Source of the DNA: JBDGPU01 sp042219525
GTDB taxonomy: Archaea > Halobacteriota > Halobacteria > Halobacteriales > Haloferacaceae
Length of the DNA: 64,000 bases
Assembly (NCBI GenBank): GCA_042219525.1
Contig: JBDGPU010000073.1
Location: forward strand, 25,030-89,029
Direction of reading: 5' to 3'
Shown here: in pieces, positions 24,898 to 33,040 of the stretch
Position numbering within the stretch: position 1 is the first letter of the stretch
Layout of the letters: each line of letters opens with the position of its first letter
Position numbers and translations under genes: made by a program
The notes under the pieces: generated by a model
The model's database searches: none
Told to the model about the DNA's origin: nothing
Seen by the model: only the letters and a program-made list of their open reading frames with translations

Positions 24898-25123
24898 ACA
24901 AGCGGATAACACAAGCCGCAACTACCGAATAAGGGTTCGCTGGGTATTCTCTATTCTCGGAGACGAATAACTGATATTCCCCCCTTCAACAAAATCAGGT
25001 ACGGACTAGTATGGACGGACCCGTCGGAGTATCGCATTTAGCTGTGACTGTGCCCCCTATCGCAATTCCCTCCGGACTCTACGCAGCCAAGGGTTATTCT
25101 ATCCCATTGGATTGACTCACACG
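24898..25123. promoter_or_regulatory. Divergent promoter region of phnG and phnD operons
   Basis: The 226 bases between the two divergent phosphonate operons. TATA-like words face each way: CCTTATTC on the minus strand near 24928 for phnG, and GGGTTATTC near 25092 for phnD. A 15-base motif CGGACTAGTATGGAC (25002-25016) is shared with the regulator promoter at 29790. CGGACCCGTC (25016-25025) is the reverse complement of a 10-mer in the pstS promoter. Together these suggest shared phosphate control. Confidence 0.5.
25002..25016. promoter_or_regulatory. Candidate shared operator, phn promoter copy
   Basis: CGGACTAGTATGGAC, matching 14 of 15 positions with 29790-29804. Both lie in divergent intergenic regions on either side of the phnDCE operon. 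The central ACTAGT is palindromic. No protein is known to bind it. Confidence 0.4.
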
Positions 25124-26158
25124 ATGTCACCCGACATCGATGCCGACGTCTCTGACGTATCGAGGGGAATCATGAGTACCGAGCCATCCGGTATGAGTCG
25201 ACGGCGGTTTATCGCTGCTGGTGCCGGGGTAGCCGGAGCAACCGGGCTCGCTGGCTGTAGCGGCGTCCTCGGAAACTCCGCCTCCAGTAGCAGCAAGAAG
25301 GAGGTCACTATCCTGCTGACTCCGGAAAATCCCACGGAGGTCAAAAAAGACTACATGCCGATGAAGAAGTATCTCGAGGACGAGATCAGCAACCTCGATA
25401 TCACCTATCGCGTGCCGACTGATTACTCGGCCATCCTCCCGGCGCTGAAATCCAAGCAGGCCGAGATCGGCATGGACGACATCACGCTCATTGCCGCCAG
25501 CGACGAGATGGAGGTCATGGGGACAGCCATCACTGGCGGGACAGCGTTCTATTTCTCGCTGATGATGACTCGGAAAGATACCGATATCAAAAAACCGGCC
25601 GACGTCAAAGGCAAGAAGATGGCGTTTGCCGATGCGCTCTCGACGTCCGGTTCTATCTACGCACTGTACGAACTCCAGCAAGCCGGCCTCGATATCGGGG
25701 AAGCTCCGGGCAGCGACGAGGGAGCCGACTTCCAGGGAACCTGGTCGAACCACAAAGCGGCACTCGAATCGCTCATCAACGGTAAGGCCGACGCCTGTTC
25801 GACCTGGGGTGGCAACGGTATGCCCTACGTCCCGACCGACGAGGTCCCCAAGCGAGTTCGAGAGAAGACGGCCTACATGAGCGAAACGGGCTCGAAGAAG
25901 CCCGCTCTCGATGTTTTCCTGTATTCTGCGCCGATTCCGAAGCAGCCAGTCTACAATCGCGCCACCTGGGATGACCCGATGCGTGACAAAATTCGTCAGA
26001 AACTGCTCGATGCAGACGAGCAAACGATGAACAAGTACAAACCGGACGACTACGGCGGTACGATGCCCTTCACGAAGCTCAAGGACACGACGGTCGACCA
26101 CTACCAGCCGGTGATCAAGCGCGTCAACGAACTCGGCATCGATCTTACCCAGGGCTAA
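25124..26158 (+). CDS. phnD: PhnD, phosphonate substrate-binding lipoprotein
   Basis: A 344-residue PhnD/SsuA-like binding protein. The Tat motif SRRRFIAAGA (residues 25-34) and lipobox LAGC (42-45) predict folded export and lipid anchoring. The mature part has the PhnD pattern: ILLTPENPTEVKKDYMPMKK, DYSAILPALKSKQAEIG, and ASWG-like segment CSTWGGNG. I chose ATG 25124; ATG 25172 is an alternative that still keeps the whole signal. It heads the plus-strand operon phnD-phnC-phnE-acyltransferase and should capture phosphonates for the importer. Confidence 0.9.
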   Translation: MSPDIDADVSDVSRGIMSTEPSGMSRRRFIAAGAGVAGATGLAGCSGVLGNSASSSSKKEVTILLTPENPTEVKKDYMPMKKYLEDEISNLDITYRVPTDYSAILPALKSKQAEIGMDDITLIAASDEMEVMGTAITGGTAFYFSLMMTRKDTDIKKPADVKGKKMAFADALSTSGSIYALYELQQAGLDIGEAPGSDEGADFQGTWSNHKAALESLINGKADACSTWGGNGMPYVPTDEVPKRVREKTAYMSETGSKKPALDVFLYSAPIPKQPVYNRATWDDPMRDKIRQKLLDADEQTMNKYKPDDYGGTMPFTKLKDTTVDHYQPVIKRVNELGIDLTQG

Positions 26159-26183
26159 CCCCTGCCCACCTACCTTTCCACCA

Positions 26184-27008
26184 ATGAGTACACTCACAGT
26201 CTCAGATGTAACGAAGCACTACGGCGACGTGACAGCGTTACAAGACGTCTCGTTCGAAATCGCGGACGACGAGTTCGTGGTTTTACTCGGGCAATCCGGC
26301 GCCGGAAAGTCAACGCTCTTGCGTTGTCTAAACGGACTGACCCAGCCGACGAGCGGAACCATTCAGCTCGACGGAGAACTCGTCACCGATTCTCGGGAAG
26401 ACATCGCGATGATCTTCCAACAGCACAATCTGGTTGACGAACTCTCCGCGTACGCAAATGCACTCACGGGATCGCTCAACAGAACGGCATTTCTGCCGAG
26501 TGCACTCCAGTTCAACGACAAGGCGGACAAACTGGAAGCCCTCGACGCCCTTGAGACCGTCGGCCTCCTTGATGAGGCTCAGCAGACCGCCAGTCGGATG
26601 AGCGGCGGACAACAACAGCGCGTCGGTATCGCTCGAGCGCTCGTTCAGAATCCACAATTAATGCTCGCGGACGAACCTGTCGCCAGCCTCGACCCGGCGA
26701 GCGCAGAGCGCGTGATGGGATATCTCAAGAAGGCTTCGAACGAGTACGGTGTCGCAACGTTCGCGAGCCTCCATCAGGTCAACATCGCCCGATACTTCGG
26801 CGAGCGGTTCATCGGTTTGAAAGATGGCGAACTGGTCTTCGACGGCCCGAAAGACGAACTCACCCGAGAGGTTATCGATGACATTTACGGCGAGGTTGAG
26901 ACAGTCGGCATGGGAGTCCCAACCGGCAAATCACTCAATGAAGAGTCTGACCTTGATGCGGTGATGGAAAGTGAGAATGAACTCGCTGTTAGCGGGGCAA
27001 GCCGATGA
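26184..27008 (+). CDS. phnC: PhnC, phosphonate ABC transporter ATPase
   Basis: A 274-residue ATPase with Walker A LGQSGAGKSTLLRCLNG, signature MSGGQQQRVGIARAL, Walker B LMLADEPVASLDP and switch SLHQVNIARYF. The segment QQHNLVDELSAYANALTGSL is the PhnC-type Q-loop region (NLV, then leading residues of the helical subdomain). The gene follows phnD by 25 bases and overlaps phnE by ATGA. It drives phosphonate import with PhnD and PhnE. Confidence 0.92.
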   Translation: MSTLTVSDVTKHYGDVTALQDVSFEIADDEFVVLLGQSGAGKSTLLRCLNGLTQPTSGTIQLDGELVTDSREDIAMIFQQHNLVDELSAYANALTGSLNRTAFLPSALQFNDKADKLEALDALETVGLLDEAQQTASRMSGGQQQRVGIARALVQNPQLMLADEPVASLDPASAERVMGYLKKASNEYGVATFASLHQVNIARYFGERFIGLKDGELVFDGPKDELTREVIDDIYGEVETVGMGVPTGKSLNEESDLDAVMESENELAVSGASR

Positions 27009-27952
27009 GCACCGATCCTGTAGAGCGGTTTGACGACGGCGTCGTCAGTCGCCTGCACGACATCCAGACACGCCGTCGTATCGGCTGGGTGCTAAAGATC
27101 GTCGCCGTCGTGGTCATCGCAATCTTCTTCGCTCTCGCATACGGGGTCGTCGGGTTCTCTATCAGCGAGATGATGAAGTACTGGCCGGAGTTCGAGCAAG
27201 CCCTTGCCGGCTATTTCCCGACGACGACGTACTTCGGCGTCGTTCCGTTTCTGGACGTGGGCCGCTACTGGCAGTTCATCGTCGCAGAACAGCTGTTCCA
27301 GCAGTCTATCGTCACCATATCGATGGCGTTCCTCGGGACCCTGCTGGGACTTCCCGGTGCGCTTCTGTTGGGAACGCTCGGCTCCGAGCGTATCATGCCG
27401 TTCCCGTTCAATTTCGTGTTCCGTGGGACAATGAGCATCATTCGGGCGGTCCCAGCGCTCGTTTGGGCGCTCATCTTCATCCCGCTCGGTGGCGTGACAC
27501 CCTTTACGGGGACCCTAGCGATTGCAACCGATACCATGGGTTACCTCGGTCGGTTGTTCACCGACGAACTCGAAGAAATCGGTGATGGCCCCATCGAAGG
27601 GATCGAATCCACCGGTGCTGGCAAGCGCCAGGTCGTCTTCTTCGGGATGCTCTCACAGGTGATGCGGCAGTACATCGCCTGGGCGATGTACATTTTCGAG
27701 CTGAACGTCCGCATCGCCATCACCCTCGGTCTCATCGGCGCCGGTGGACTGGGTTACGTGATGATGATCCAGCGACAGACGTTCCAGTACACGAATATGA
27801 TGGCCGCCATCTTCGTATCTGTTGTCCTGTTGCTGACCATCGAGATGGCCAGCCAGCGCATTCGTTCGTACTTACGGAACGATGAGACACAGGGTGTCCT
27901 CGAACTGCTGAAAGGGCTTCCCCGACGCTGGGCGGAGTCAGCAACCAAATGA
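27005..27952 (+). CDS. phnE: PhnE, phosphonate ABC transporter permease
   Basis: A 315-residue inner-membrane permease with about six hydrophobic segments and the BPD-transport EAA-like loop (FTDELEEIGDGPIEGIESTG). RAVPALVWALIF and GLIGAGGLGYVMM are PhnE-type blocks. A cytoplasmic N-terminal tail of ~30 residues precedes the first segment. It overlaps phnC upstream and the hexapeptide transferase downstream (ATGA both sides), indicating one transcript. Confidence 0.92.
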   Translation: MSTDPVERFDDGVVSRLHDIQTRRRIGWVLKIVAVVVIAIFFALAYGVVGFSISEMMKYWPEFEQALAGYFPTTTYFGVVPFLDVGRYWQFIVAEQLFQQSIVTISMAFLGTLLGLPGALLLGTLGSERIMPFPFNFVFRGTMSIIRAVPALVWALIFIPLGGVTPFTGTLAIATDTMGYLGRLFTDELEEIGDGPIEGIESTGAGKRQVVFFGMLSQVMRQYIAWAMYIFELNVRIAITLGLIGAGGLGYVMMIQRQTFQYTNMMAAIFVSVVLLLTIEMASQRIRSYLRNDETQGVLELLKGLPRRWAESATK

Positions 27953-28629
27953 CTCTCGAAAAGCGTGAGGATGGCTACTACGTGGAGGAATACGGTGGCC
28001 GCCGCATCCGTACTCTTTCACCGGAACCTACACTACACGACCCGGTCGATATCAGAGACAGCACACTCGGCCGTTGGACCGAAGTCCGTCCTCGCAGCCG
28101 ACTCAACGACTCCGAGATCGGGGATTACAGCTACCTGATGGAGCGCGTCCAGCTGGACTACACGACCGTCGGAAAGTTCGGAAATGTGGCTTCCGACGTC
28201 CGTCTCGGACCAACCAACCACCCGATTGATCGACCGACGGCACACCACTTCACCTACCGGGCGGAGATGTACGACCTTGGTTCGAACGACGAAGAGGTGT
28301 TTGAGTGGCGGGCCTCCCAACCAGTCACCGTTGGCCACGACGTGTGGATCGGCCACGGTGCTGCCGTCCTCCCTGGCGTCGAAATCGGCAACGGGGCCGT
28401 CATCGGTGCCGGTGCTGTCGTCACGGACGATGTCGATCCCTACACAATCGTTGGAGGGATACCTGCCGAAACGATTCGCCATCGATTCCCACCCGAAACC
28501 GCAAAACGGATCGAAGCGACTGAGTGGTGGGACTGGGATCACGAGATACTTGCTGATCGGCTCGACGACTTCAGAAACCTGGACGTTTTCCTCCAGAAAT
28601 ACGCCCCGGTGCTCGATGCTGTCGAGTGA
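27949..28629 (+). CDS. Phosphonate-locus hexapeptide-repeat acyltransferase
   Basis: A 226-residue left-handed beta-helix protein of the type found in phosphonate loci (TIGR03308-like, as I recall). Hexapeptide repeats are visible in IGHGAAVLPGVEIGNGAVIG followed by AGAVVTDDVDPYTIVGGIPA, and the start DYSYLMERVQLDYTTVGKFG carries further turns. It probably modifies an aminophosphonate or sugar intermediate, as PhnO does by a different fold, but the substrate is unknown. It overlaps phnE by ATGA and ends the operon. Confidence 0.85.
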   Translation: MTLEKREDGYYVEEYGGRRIRTLSPEPTLHDPVDIRDSTLGRWTEVRPRSRLNDSEIGDYSYLMERVQLDYTTVGKFGNVASDVRLGPTNHPIDRPTAHHFTYRAEMYDLGSNDEEVFEWRASQPVTVGHDVWIGHGAAVLPGVEIGNGAVIGAGAVVTDDVDPYTIVGGIPAETIRHRFPPETAKRIEATEWWDWDHEILADRLDDFRNLDVFLQKYAPVLDAVE

Positions 28630-28683
28630 TAATAGCCGGAACACTACTTCTCGCGATTTTACAGGCAGCGCAGGCTGAGTGCC

Positions 28684-28700
28684 TCGGGGCTTGCCCCCGA
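28684..28700. terminator. GC-rich hairpin between convergent genes
   Basis: TCGGGG / CCCCGA stem with a five-base loop, in the 131-base gap between the acyltransferase stop and the convergent HTH-PhoU gene stop. It lacks a following T-run on the plus strand, so it is only a candidate bidirectional terminator. It may instead be part of an old mobile-element end. Confidence 0.3.
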
Positions 28701-28760
28701 AGCGGTTCACTTTGACGAACCTTCTGGATTAGTTGAAAACGAAAACCTCTCGGCAACCTC

Positions 28761-29741
28761 TTAGATCATCACGTGATCCGGCTGGATACCCGAGTGAAGC
28801 TGAACAGCAATTTCGGCAGCGTCAACCCAGTAGTAGATGGCGCGTTCGAGTGCCCGAGTGATGGTGACGAGGTAGCCGTACATCTCCGGGTCGTAGGCAG
28901 TTACCAGTTCAAACAATTCATCGAGGTCACGATGGACCGTCTCCTCTAAGGTGATGAGTTCGTCGTGAACTTCGAGATCACACTCGAAGAGAATGGCATT
29001 GAGATGATCATTGATCAATTCGCCCGCTTCAAAAATATCCACGACTCGCTCCTCGATAACCCCCGTGGCGGGCAGCTGCTCTCGGTCGACGACATCGGCG
29101 ATGAAACATGCGCGGTCACCGACTATCTCGAGATTCGTTGCGATAGTCGACAGGTCCGCAGCGACACGATTCCCGGGCCAGTCAGTTGTCAGCGTGTAAG
29201 ATTTGAGTTCACTGAGGACAGCCGAGTACCGCTCGTTAGCTAACGACTCAAGCGTGTCTGCAGACTGCTCGGGGGCACCTCCGACAAACGCCTCCTGTGC
29301 GGCCGCATACTGGGTGGCGGTCACGTCGTCGAGACGTTCGAGGAGTCCGGGGACAGTGGCACCGCGCCCCTTGTTCCCTGGCGAATGTGCCGTTTTGGGA
29401 GGAGTGGTCCCGTTTGTGGCCGGCGGTGTCGGTGGTGATGTATCAGCTACGTCAGTATCTGTACCGTCGGCTGGGTCACACCCCTCGTAAAGTCTAGAGA
29501 CGTATTTTGCCGAGTTGTAAATCCGCTCGGTGTCGATGACATACGCCTTGCGGACGATATCATCGTTTTTGAGTTCCTGAAGTAATTCGGAGAGATACTG
29601 TTCAGAGATATCGACCTCCTCGGCGAGGCGAGTTTTCGTGTCCGGTGCCGTCTGGTCGATGGCTTCAATGACCTGCGCGAGCGTCGCGTCGCGACCCTGG
29701 CGTGCGGCACTTCTCGGACGATGCCACGTTCTACGGGACAT
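28761..29741 (-). CDS. HTH-PhoU fusion regulator
   Basis: A 326-residue protein. Residues ~20-75 form a winged helix-turn-helix (KTRLAEEVDISEQYLSELLQ). A Thr/Pro-rich linker follows, and residues ~145-320 look like PhoU helices (EIVGDRACFIADVVDREQLP, ELFELVTAYDPEMYGYLVTI). PhoU domains bind metal and sense PstSCAB activity; here the DNA-binding part would let the protein control transcription directly. It diverges from the AbrB-PhoU gene at 29937, sharing a 195-base promoter region. It is a candidate phosphate-responsive regulator of the neighbouring phn genes. Confidence 0.7.
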   Translation of the reverse strand: MSRRTWHRPRSAARQGRDATLAQVIEAIDQTAPDTKTRLAEEVDISEQYLSELLQELKNDDIVRKAYVIDTERIYNSAKYVSRLYEGCDPADGTDTDVADTSPPTPPATNGTTPPKTAHSPGNKGRGATVPGLLERLDDVTATQYAAAQEAFVGGAPEQSADTLESLANERYSAVLSELKSYTLTTDWPGNRVAADLSTIATNLEIVGDRACFIADVVDREQLPATGVIEERVVDIFEAGELINDHLNAILFECDLEVHDELITLEETVHRDLDELFELVTAYDPEMYGYLVTITRALERAIYYWVDAAEIAVQLHSGIQPDHVMI

Positions 29742-29789
29742 ACTCAGTAAAACCGTATACCCAGGTATAGGTGTGGTCCACAGAATATC

Positions 29790-29804
29790 CGGACTAGTAC
29801 GGAC
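29790..29804. promoter_or_regulatory. Candidate shared operator, regulator promoter copy
   Basis: CGGACTAGTACGGAC, 14 of 15 identical to 25002-25016. It lies inside a wider imperfect inverted repeat (TCCGGAC at 29788-29794 against GTCTGGA at 29806-29812) between the two divergent PhoU-type genes. Confidence 0.4.
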
Positions 29805-29936
29805 TGTCTGGACCTATTTCCCACCAGTAGATCTATTTCGACTATTATAGCAGCTGGTACCGATATATTGTACTCGTCTGTAGACAAGTCGGTTCATATA
29901 AACCATAAAAAGAAGATGGTGAAAAGTCCATATTAT

Positions 29937-30950
29937 ATGGAGACCCGCAAGGTGCAACTTTCAGGTGGCACGACGTACACTATTTCTCTTCCGAAAAAGT
30001 GGGCACAGGAACATGGTATTGATGCCGGGTCTGTACTTGCATTACACCCTAACGATGATAGCTCGTTACTTGTCGAAGCTGGAACAGATCGAACGACCGA
30101 CGAGCGAACCGTCACCGTTGACGTGTCGACAGCAACTGATACAGCACTCCGTCAACGAATCCTCGCACTTCATGCCGTGGGATTCGACTCTGTAACACTA
30201 CAGGACTCTACAGGACACGGACCCGACAGACAGCAGGTGGTCGAAGAGACCCTCCAAGAACTGTCTGGATTCGAACTGCTGGAAACCAGCGAACACCGGA
30301 TCCGGTTGACGAACCTTATTGATGCCGAGAACGTCGACGTTCGAAAGAGTGTGCTTCGCTTACGACTGGTCATGCTCGCCATGCACCGAGACGCCGTCTC
30401 CGCCCTCATCAAAGACGACGAGGATCTCGCTCAACGCGTCGTCTCCCGTGACAGTGAGGCTGATAAACTGTTCGCGATGATCACTCGCCATTTTCGTCGG
30501 TCGCTAATGGACCTCTACGAGGTGGAGAAACTCGCGCACAATCGTGACGAACTGTTCGAATACTACCACGCAGCTAGACAGTTTGAACGCATAGCCGACC
30601 ACGCTGAGAAAATGGCCGCATTCACACTCGAGTCGGACGCCGCAATACCTGACGAATACGCCGACGAACTCTCAAAGTTGGGGGATATGACTCGAGGAGT
30701 CATCGACGATGCTGCCGATGCACTCCTAACGGACGCCAATATTGAAACCGCTAATGCAGCACTCGCCAAACATGACCAACTGCTGGACCGTCTTGACGAA
30801 CTCGACCGGGATCTCTACGACCATGACGTTCCGAGTGAGGCGTACGTCCTCGGGCTCGTACTCGATAGTCTCCGTCGGAGCGCTGAGTACGGGGTGAACG
30901 TGGCTAGTGTCGCGATTCAACAGATCAGCAGAACGAACGCCGACAGCTGA
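29937..30950 (+). CDS. AbrB/SpoVT-PhoU phosphate regulator (paralogue 1)
   Basis: A 337-residue protein starting METRKVQLSGGTTYTISLPK, a SpoVT/AbrB-type swapped-hairpin DNA-binding domain (about residues 1-45), followed by two PhoU-like three-helix repeats with RHFRRSLMDLYEV and RQFERIADHAEKMAAFTLES. The ATG at 29937 sits ~28 bases after an AT-rich ACCATAAAAAG element, so the transcript may be leaderless. An upstream in-frame start adds a basic stretch unlike the two paralogues at 33037 and 40309. Likely role: phosphate-dependent transcription control. Its stop overlaps a 52-codon frame by TGATG. Confidence 0.8.
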   Translation: METRKVQLSGGTTYTISLPKKWAQEHGIDAGSVLALHPNDDSSLLVEAGTDRTTDERTVTVDVSTATDTALRQRILALHAVGFDSVTLQDSTGHGPDRQQVVEETLQELSGFELLETSEHRIRLTNLIDAENVDVRKSVLRLRLVMLAMHRDAVSALIKDDEDLAQRVVSRDSEADKLFAMITRHFRRSLMDLYEVEKLAHNRDELFEYYHAARQFERIADHAEKMAAFTLESDAAIPDEYADELSKLGDMTRGVIDDAADALLTDANIETANAALAKHDQLLDRLDELDRDLYDHDVPSEAYVLGLVLDSLRRSAEYGVNVASVAIQQISRTNADS

Positions 30951-31108
30951 TGCTGCTGGTGGATCGCGATACGGTCCTGCATAGTGTGCTCGGTGATGAA
31001 GAACTACCCGGGCTCAGACAGGAGACGGCGTACTGGAGTACGGGCTCGGGATTTGCGTCAACGTTGATCGCGATTTTGGAACGCTTCCTCGACGAACTGC
31101 CCGCGTAA
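30950..31108 (+). CDS. 52-residue frame coupled to the AbrB-PhoU gene
   Basis: ATG at 30950 overlaps the preceding stop (TGATG), a coupling used repeatedly in this window. The product starts MLLVDRDTVLHSVLGDEELP and ends with the hydrophobic, acidic LIAILERFLDELPA. The composition is haloarchaeal, but no family is recognised. It may be the remnant of a longer protein, since it ends abruptly in a gene-poor region. Confidence 0.4.
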   Translation: MLLVDRDTVLHSVLGDEELPGLRQETAYWSTGSGFASTLIAILERFLDELPA

Positions 31109-31640
31109 TCATCACGAAATAGCCAGTGGTTTCGGTCGAGCGTAACAGTTACTCGGCTGGCTTCCCAGTGGTATTCTGGGCGAAGGTGGTTCTCCTGGCA
31201 TTAGAGTGTACCATCGATCTGTTCGAGTCCTCTCACTTGACGAACGAATCACGGAGCATGCGACAGGAGTAGAATATATTTTCCTTCGTGTCGTGGTTTT
31301 CCGACTTTATCGGCTGTCGTGCGGTTGCTACAAGATTCAAGACCTGTCATTATTGCCAGCTACGTAGCAATTGCCTCAGCTCCATCGGACTAGGGATGAG
31401 AGTGACAAAGAGCCCCAGTCTAGACTCATTCGATATTCTTCCGACAATTGCGATGATTCTTATTGGAATCGTTGTACTCCAACATACGTATACCACAGAG
31501 TAACTACCAGTTTTACACGCTCTCTCCATCAGTCCATTCACTAGCAGTATCGACGCAATTATCCCCCGTGAGAATGGTCTCTGATACCCTCTCCAGAGAC
31601 CAGTGACTTCTCACCCGTCAAAAATCCTATCTCTATAGGT
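31109..31640. other. Intergenic stretch, no supported gene
   Basis: About 530 bases of lower GC. A 35-codon frame from ATG 31396 (MRVTKSPSLDSFDILPTIAM, then a single hydrophobic stretch ILIGIVVL) could encode a tiny membrane peptide, but nothing else supports it. No RNA gene or repeat was identified. Confidence 0.4.
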
Positions 31641-31645
31641 AGAAA

Positions 31646-31700
31646 ATAAGGCACGCATCAGATCCATCCTCCGAGATTGTGGACCCCTACAGATTCAGGA
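31646..31700. repeat. Remnant related to the left flank of the IS copies
   Basis: AAGGCACGCATCAGATCCAT at about 31648 matches AAGGCACGCATCAAACCCAT at about 16046. The similarity continues through CCTCCGAGATTGTGGA (CCTCCGAGGTTGTGGA in the other). Downstream, GACCCCTACA also occurs just left of IS copy 1 (3380-3389). It looks like a leftover IS end or shared insertion-site sequence without a transposase. Confidence 0.5.
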
Positions 31701-32026
31701 CGTCGAACCACAGACCGAGCGACACACCGCTCATCCGGTTGCCGGAAGCGACCCGTCTTTCTGGCTATCACAGTCATGGTGAGACGCGATTACCGCCACG
31801 CGTTGGGGGTGAATACCGGTTTCGCGGCAGTCCACAACCACCACCGGAGGTGGCGACCGTCGGGAAGAGACGGGCGGTCGCCCGAGCGCCGCTTCCAGTC
31901 CGGGCGGGAATGCAACGATTGAGGGGACACGATTCACGAGAAGATGACCACGAGCACGATCGCGTGGGGATCGACCGCGGAGCGGCGCGTTCGAACGTGG
32001 ACACCGACCAGGATCTGCTATGCTTC
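31701..32026. other. Intergenic stretch downstream of the pst operon
   Basis: About 325 GC-rich bases with overlapping short frames on both strands. None shows family sequence or a ribosome site. The region may hold decayed coding sequence or the 3' end of the pst transcript. Confidence 0.35.
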
Positions 32027-33037
32027 CTACGGTGCCGCCCCGAGTTCATCGCGACGGATCGCGCGCCGGAGGCCTAACTCCGCGATGTTACCCCCGTGCT
32101 CAACCGTCCGCCGCAATCTGTCGAGGACGGGACGTAGGTGCGCGTCTTCCGTCGACGATTCCGCAAAACGACATTCCATTCCCGTGATCTCCTCGCGTAG
32201 CTGCTCGTGAGCGGTCACCGCCTCCCGCGCGGTTTCGACGTCCGCGTCGTCGACGACGACGCTCACGCCGTCCGTAACGATCTCCCGCGCCGATTCCGCT
32301 ATCTCCCGAATCTCGTCCGCGGTCGACTCGTCCATGGTGTCGTCGATCCGGGTGGCAACGGTTAGCAGCCCCTCGGCGCGGTCGGCGACGCGTTCGAGTT
32401 CCCGCGTCGTCGCCCACAGCTCGAACAGCTCGGGCCGGGTCAACCCGAGTGCGTCCACCTCGTCGAGCTGGGCGAGTCCGCGAGCGAACGATCGGTCGAT
32501 CATCGCGTATAGCCGGTCCACTTGCCCGTCGCGAGCGGCCAGCTCGTCCGGGTCCGTCTCCCCGGTCACCGCCGCTATCGCCTCCCGGTGTGTCGACAGC
32601 GTGACGAACTTGAGCTGGCGCACCGACTGCCGAACCGAGACCTCGGCGGTGTCGAGAAGCGTCCGAACCGTCATCCAGTCGCCCGATTCGTCGGCGACGG
32701 ACACGCCGGCCAGGTCTCTGGCGACACTGTTGACGACGCGCCGCTGCTCGTCCGTGAAGCCGTCCGCGGCTTCGAGTTGGAGTTCGTTGGTTCCGACCGC
32801 GTAGGCGGCCCGAAGCGTTCGTTCGAGCAGCGAGGGATCGTCGTGGTCGACCCGGATGGTCGTCCGCTCGGGTGCGGCGTCTCCGCACTCCGGGGGCTGG
32901 AGCGCGAGTACGCCGTCGATGTGCGTGTGGAGAGTGACGTCGTCGCCCGCGTCGATGTCGCGGGACTCGGCCCAGTCCTTGGGAAGTGAAACGGTGTACG
33001 TCCCGCCGCCAACCGTCTGGATCTTGCGTGTGTCCAT
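32027..33037 (-). CDS. AbrB/SpoVT-PhoU phosphate regulator (paralogue 2), end of pst operon
   Basis: A 336-residue protein, MDTRKIQTVGGGTYTVSLPK at the start (AbrB/SpoVT fold), then two PhoU-like repeats with RSFARGLAQLDEVDALGLTR and TRELERVADRAEGLLTVATR. It starts three bases after the phoU stop and so belongs to the pstS-C-A-B-phoU operon. Fusing DNA binding to PhoU inside the Pst operon suggests feedback on the operon itself, but the target is not shown by sequence. The C-terminus is LRRAIRRDELGAAP. Confidence 0.85.
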   Translation of the reverse strand: MDTRKIQTVGGGTYTVSLPKDWAESRDIDAGDDVTLHTHIDGVLALQPPECGDAAPERTTIRVDHDDPSLLERTLRAAYAVGTNELQLEAADGFTDEQRRVVNSVARDLAGVSVADESGDWMTVRTLLDTAEVSVRQSVRQLKFVTLSTHREAIAAVTGETDPDELAARDGQVDRLYAMIDRSFARGLAQLDEVDALGLTRPELFELWATTRELERVADRAEGLLTVATRIDDTMDESTADEIREIAESAREIVTDGVSVVVDDADVETAREAVTAHEQLREEITGMECRFAESSTEDAHLRPVLDRLRRTVEHGGNIAELGLRRAIRRDELGAAP

Positions 33038-33040
33038 AGC

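Noticed and set aside
31679..32077. 132-codon gene downstream of the pst operon
   Set aside because: Arg/Pro-rich, overlaps the end of the AbrB-PhoU gene, and has no start context.
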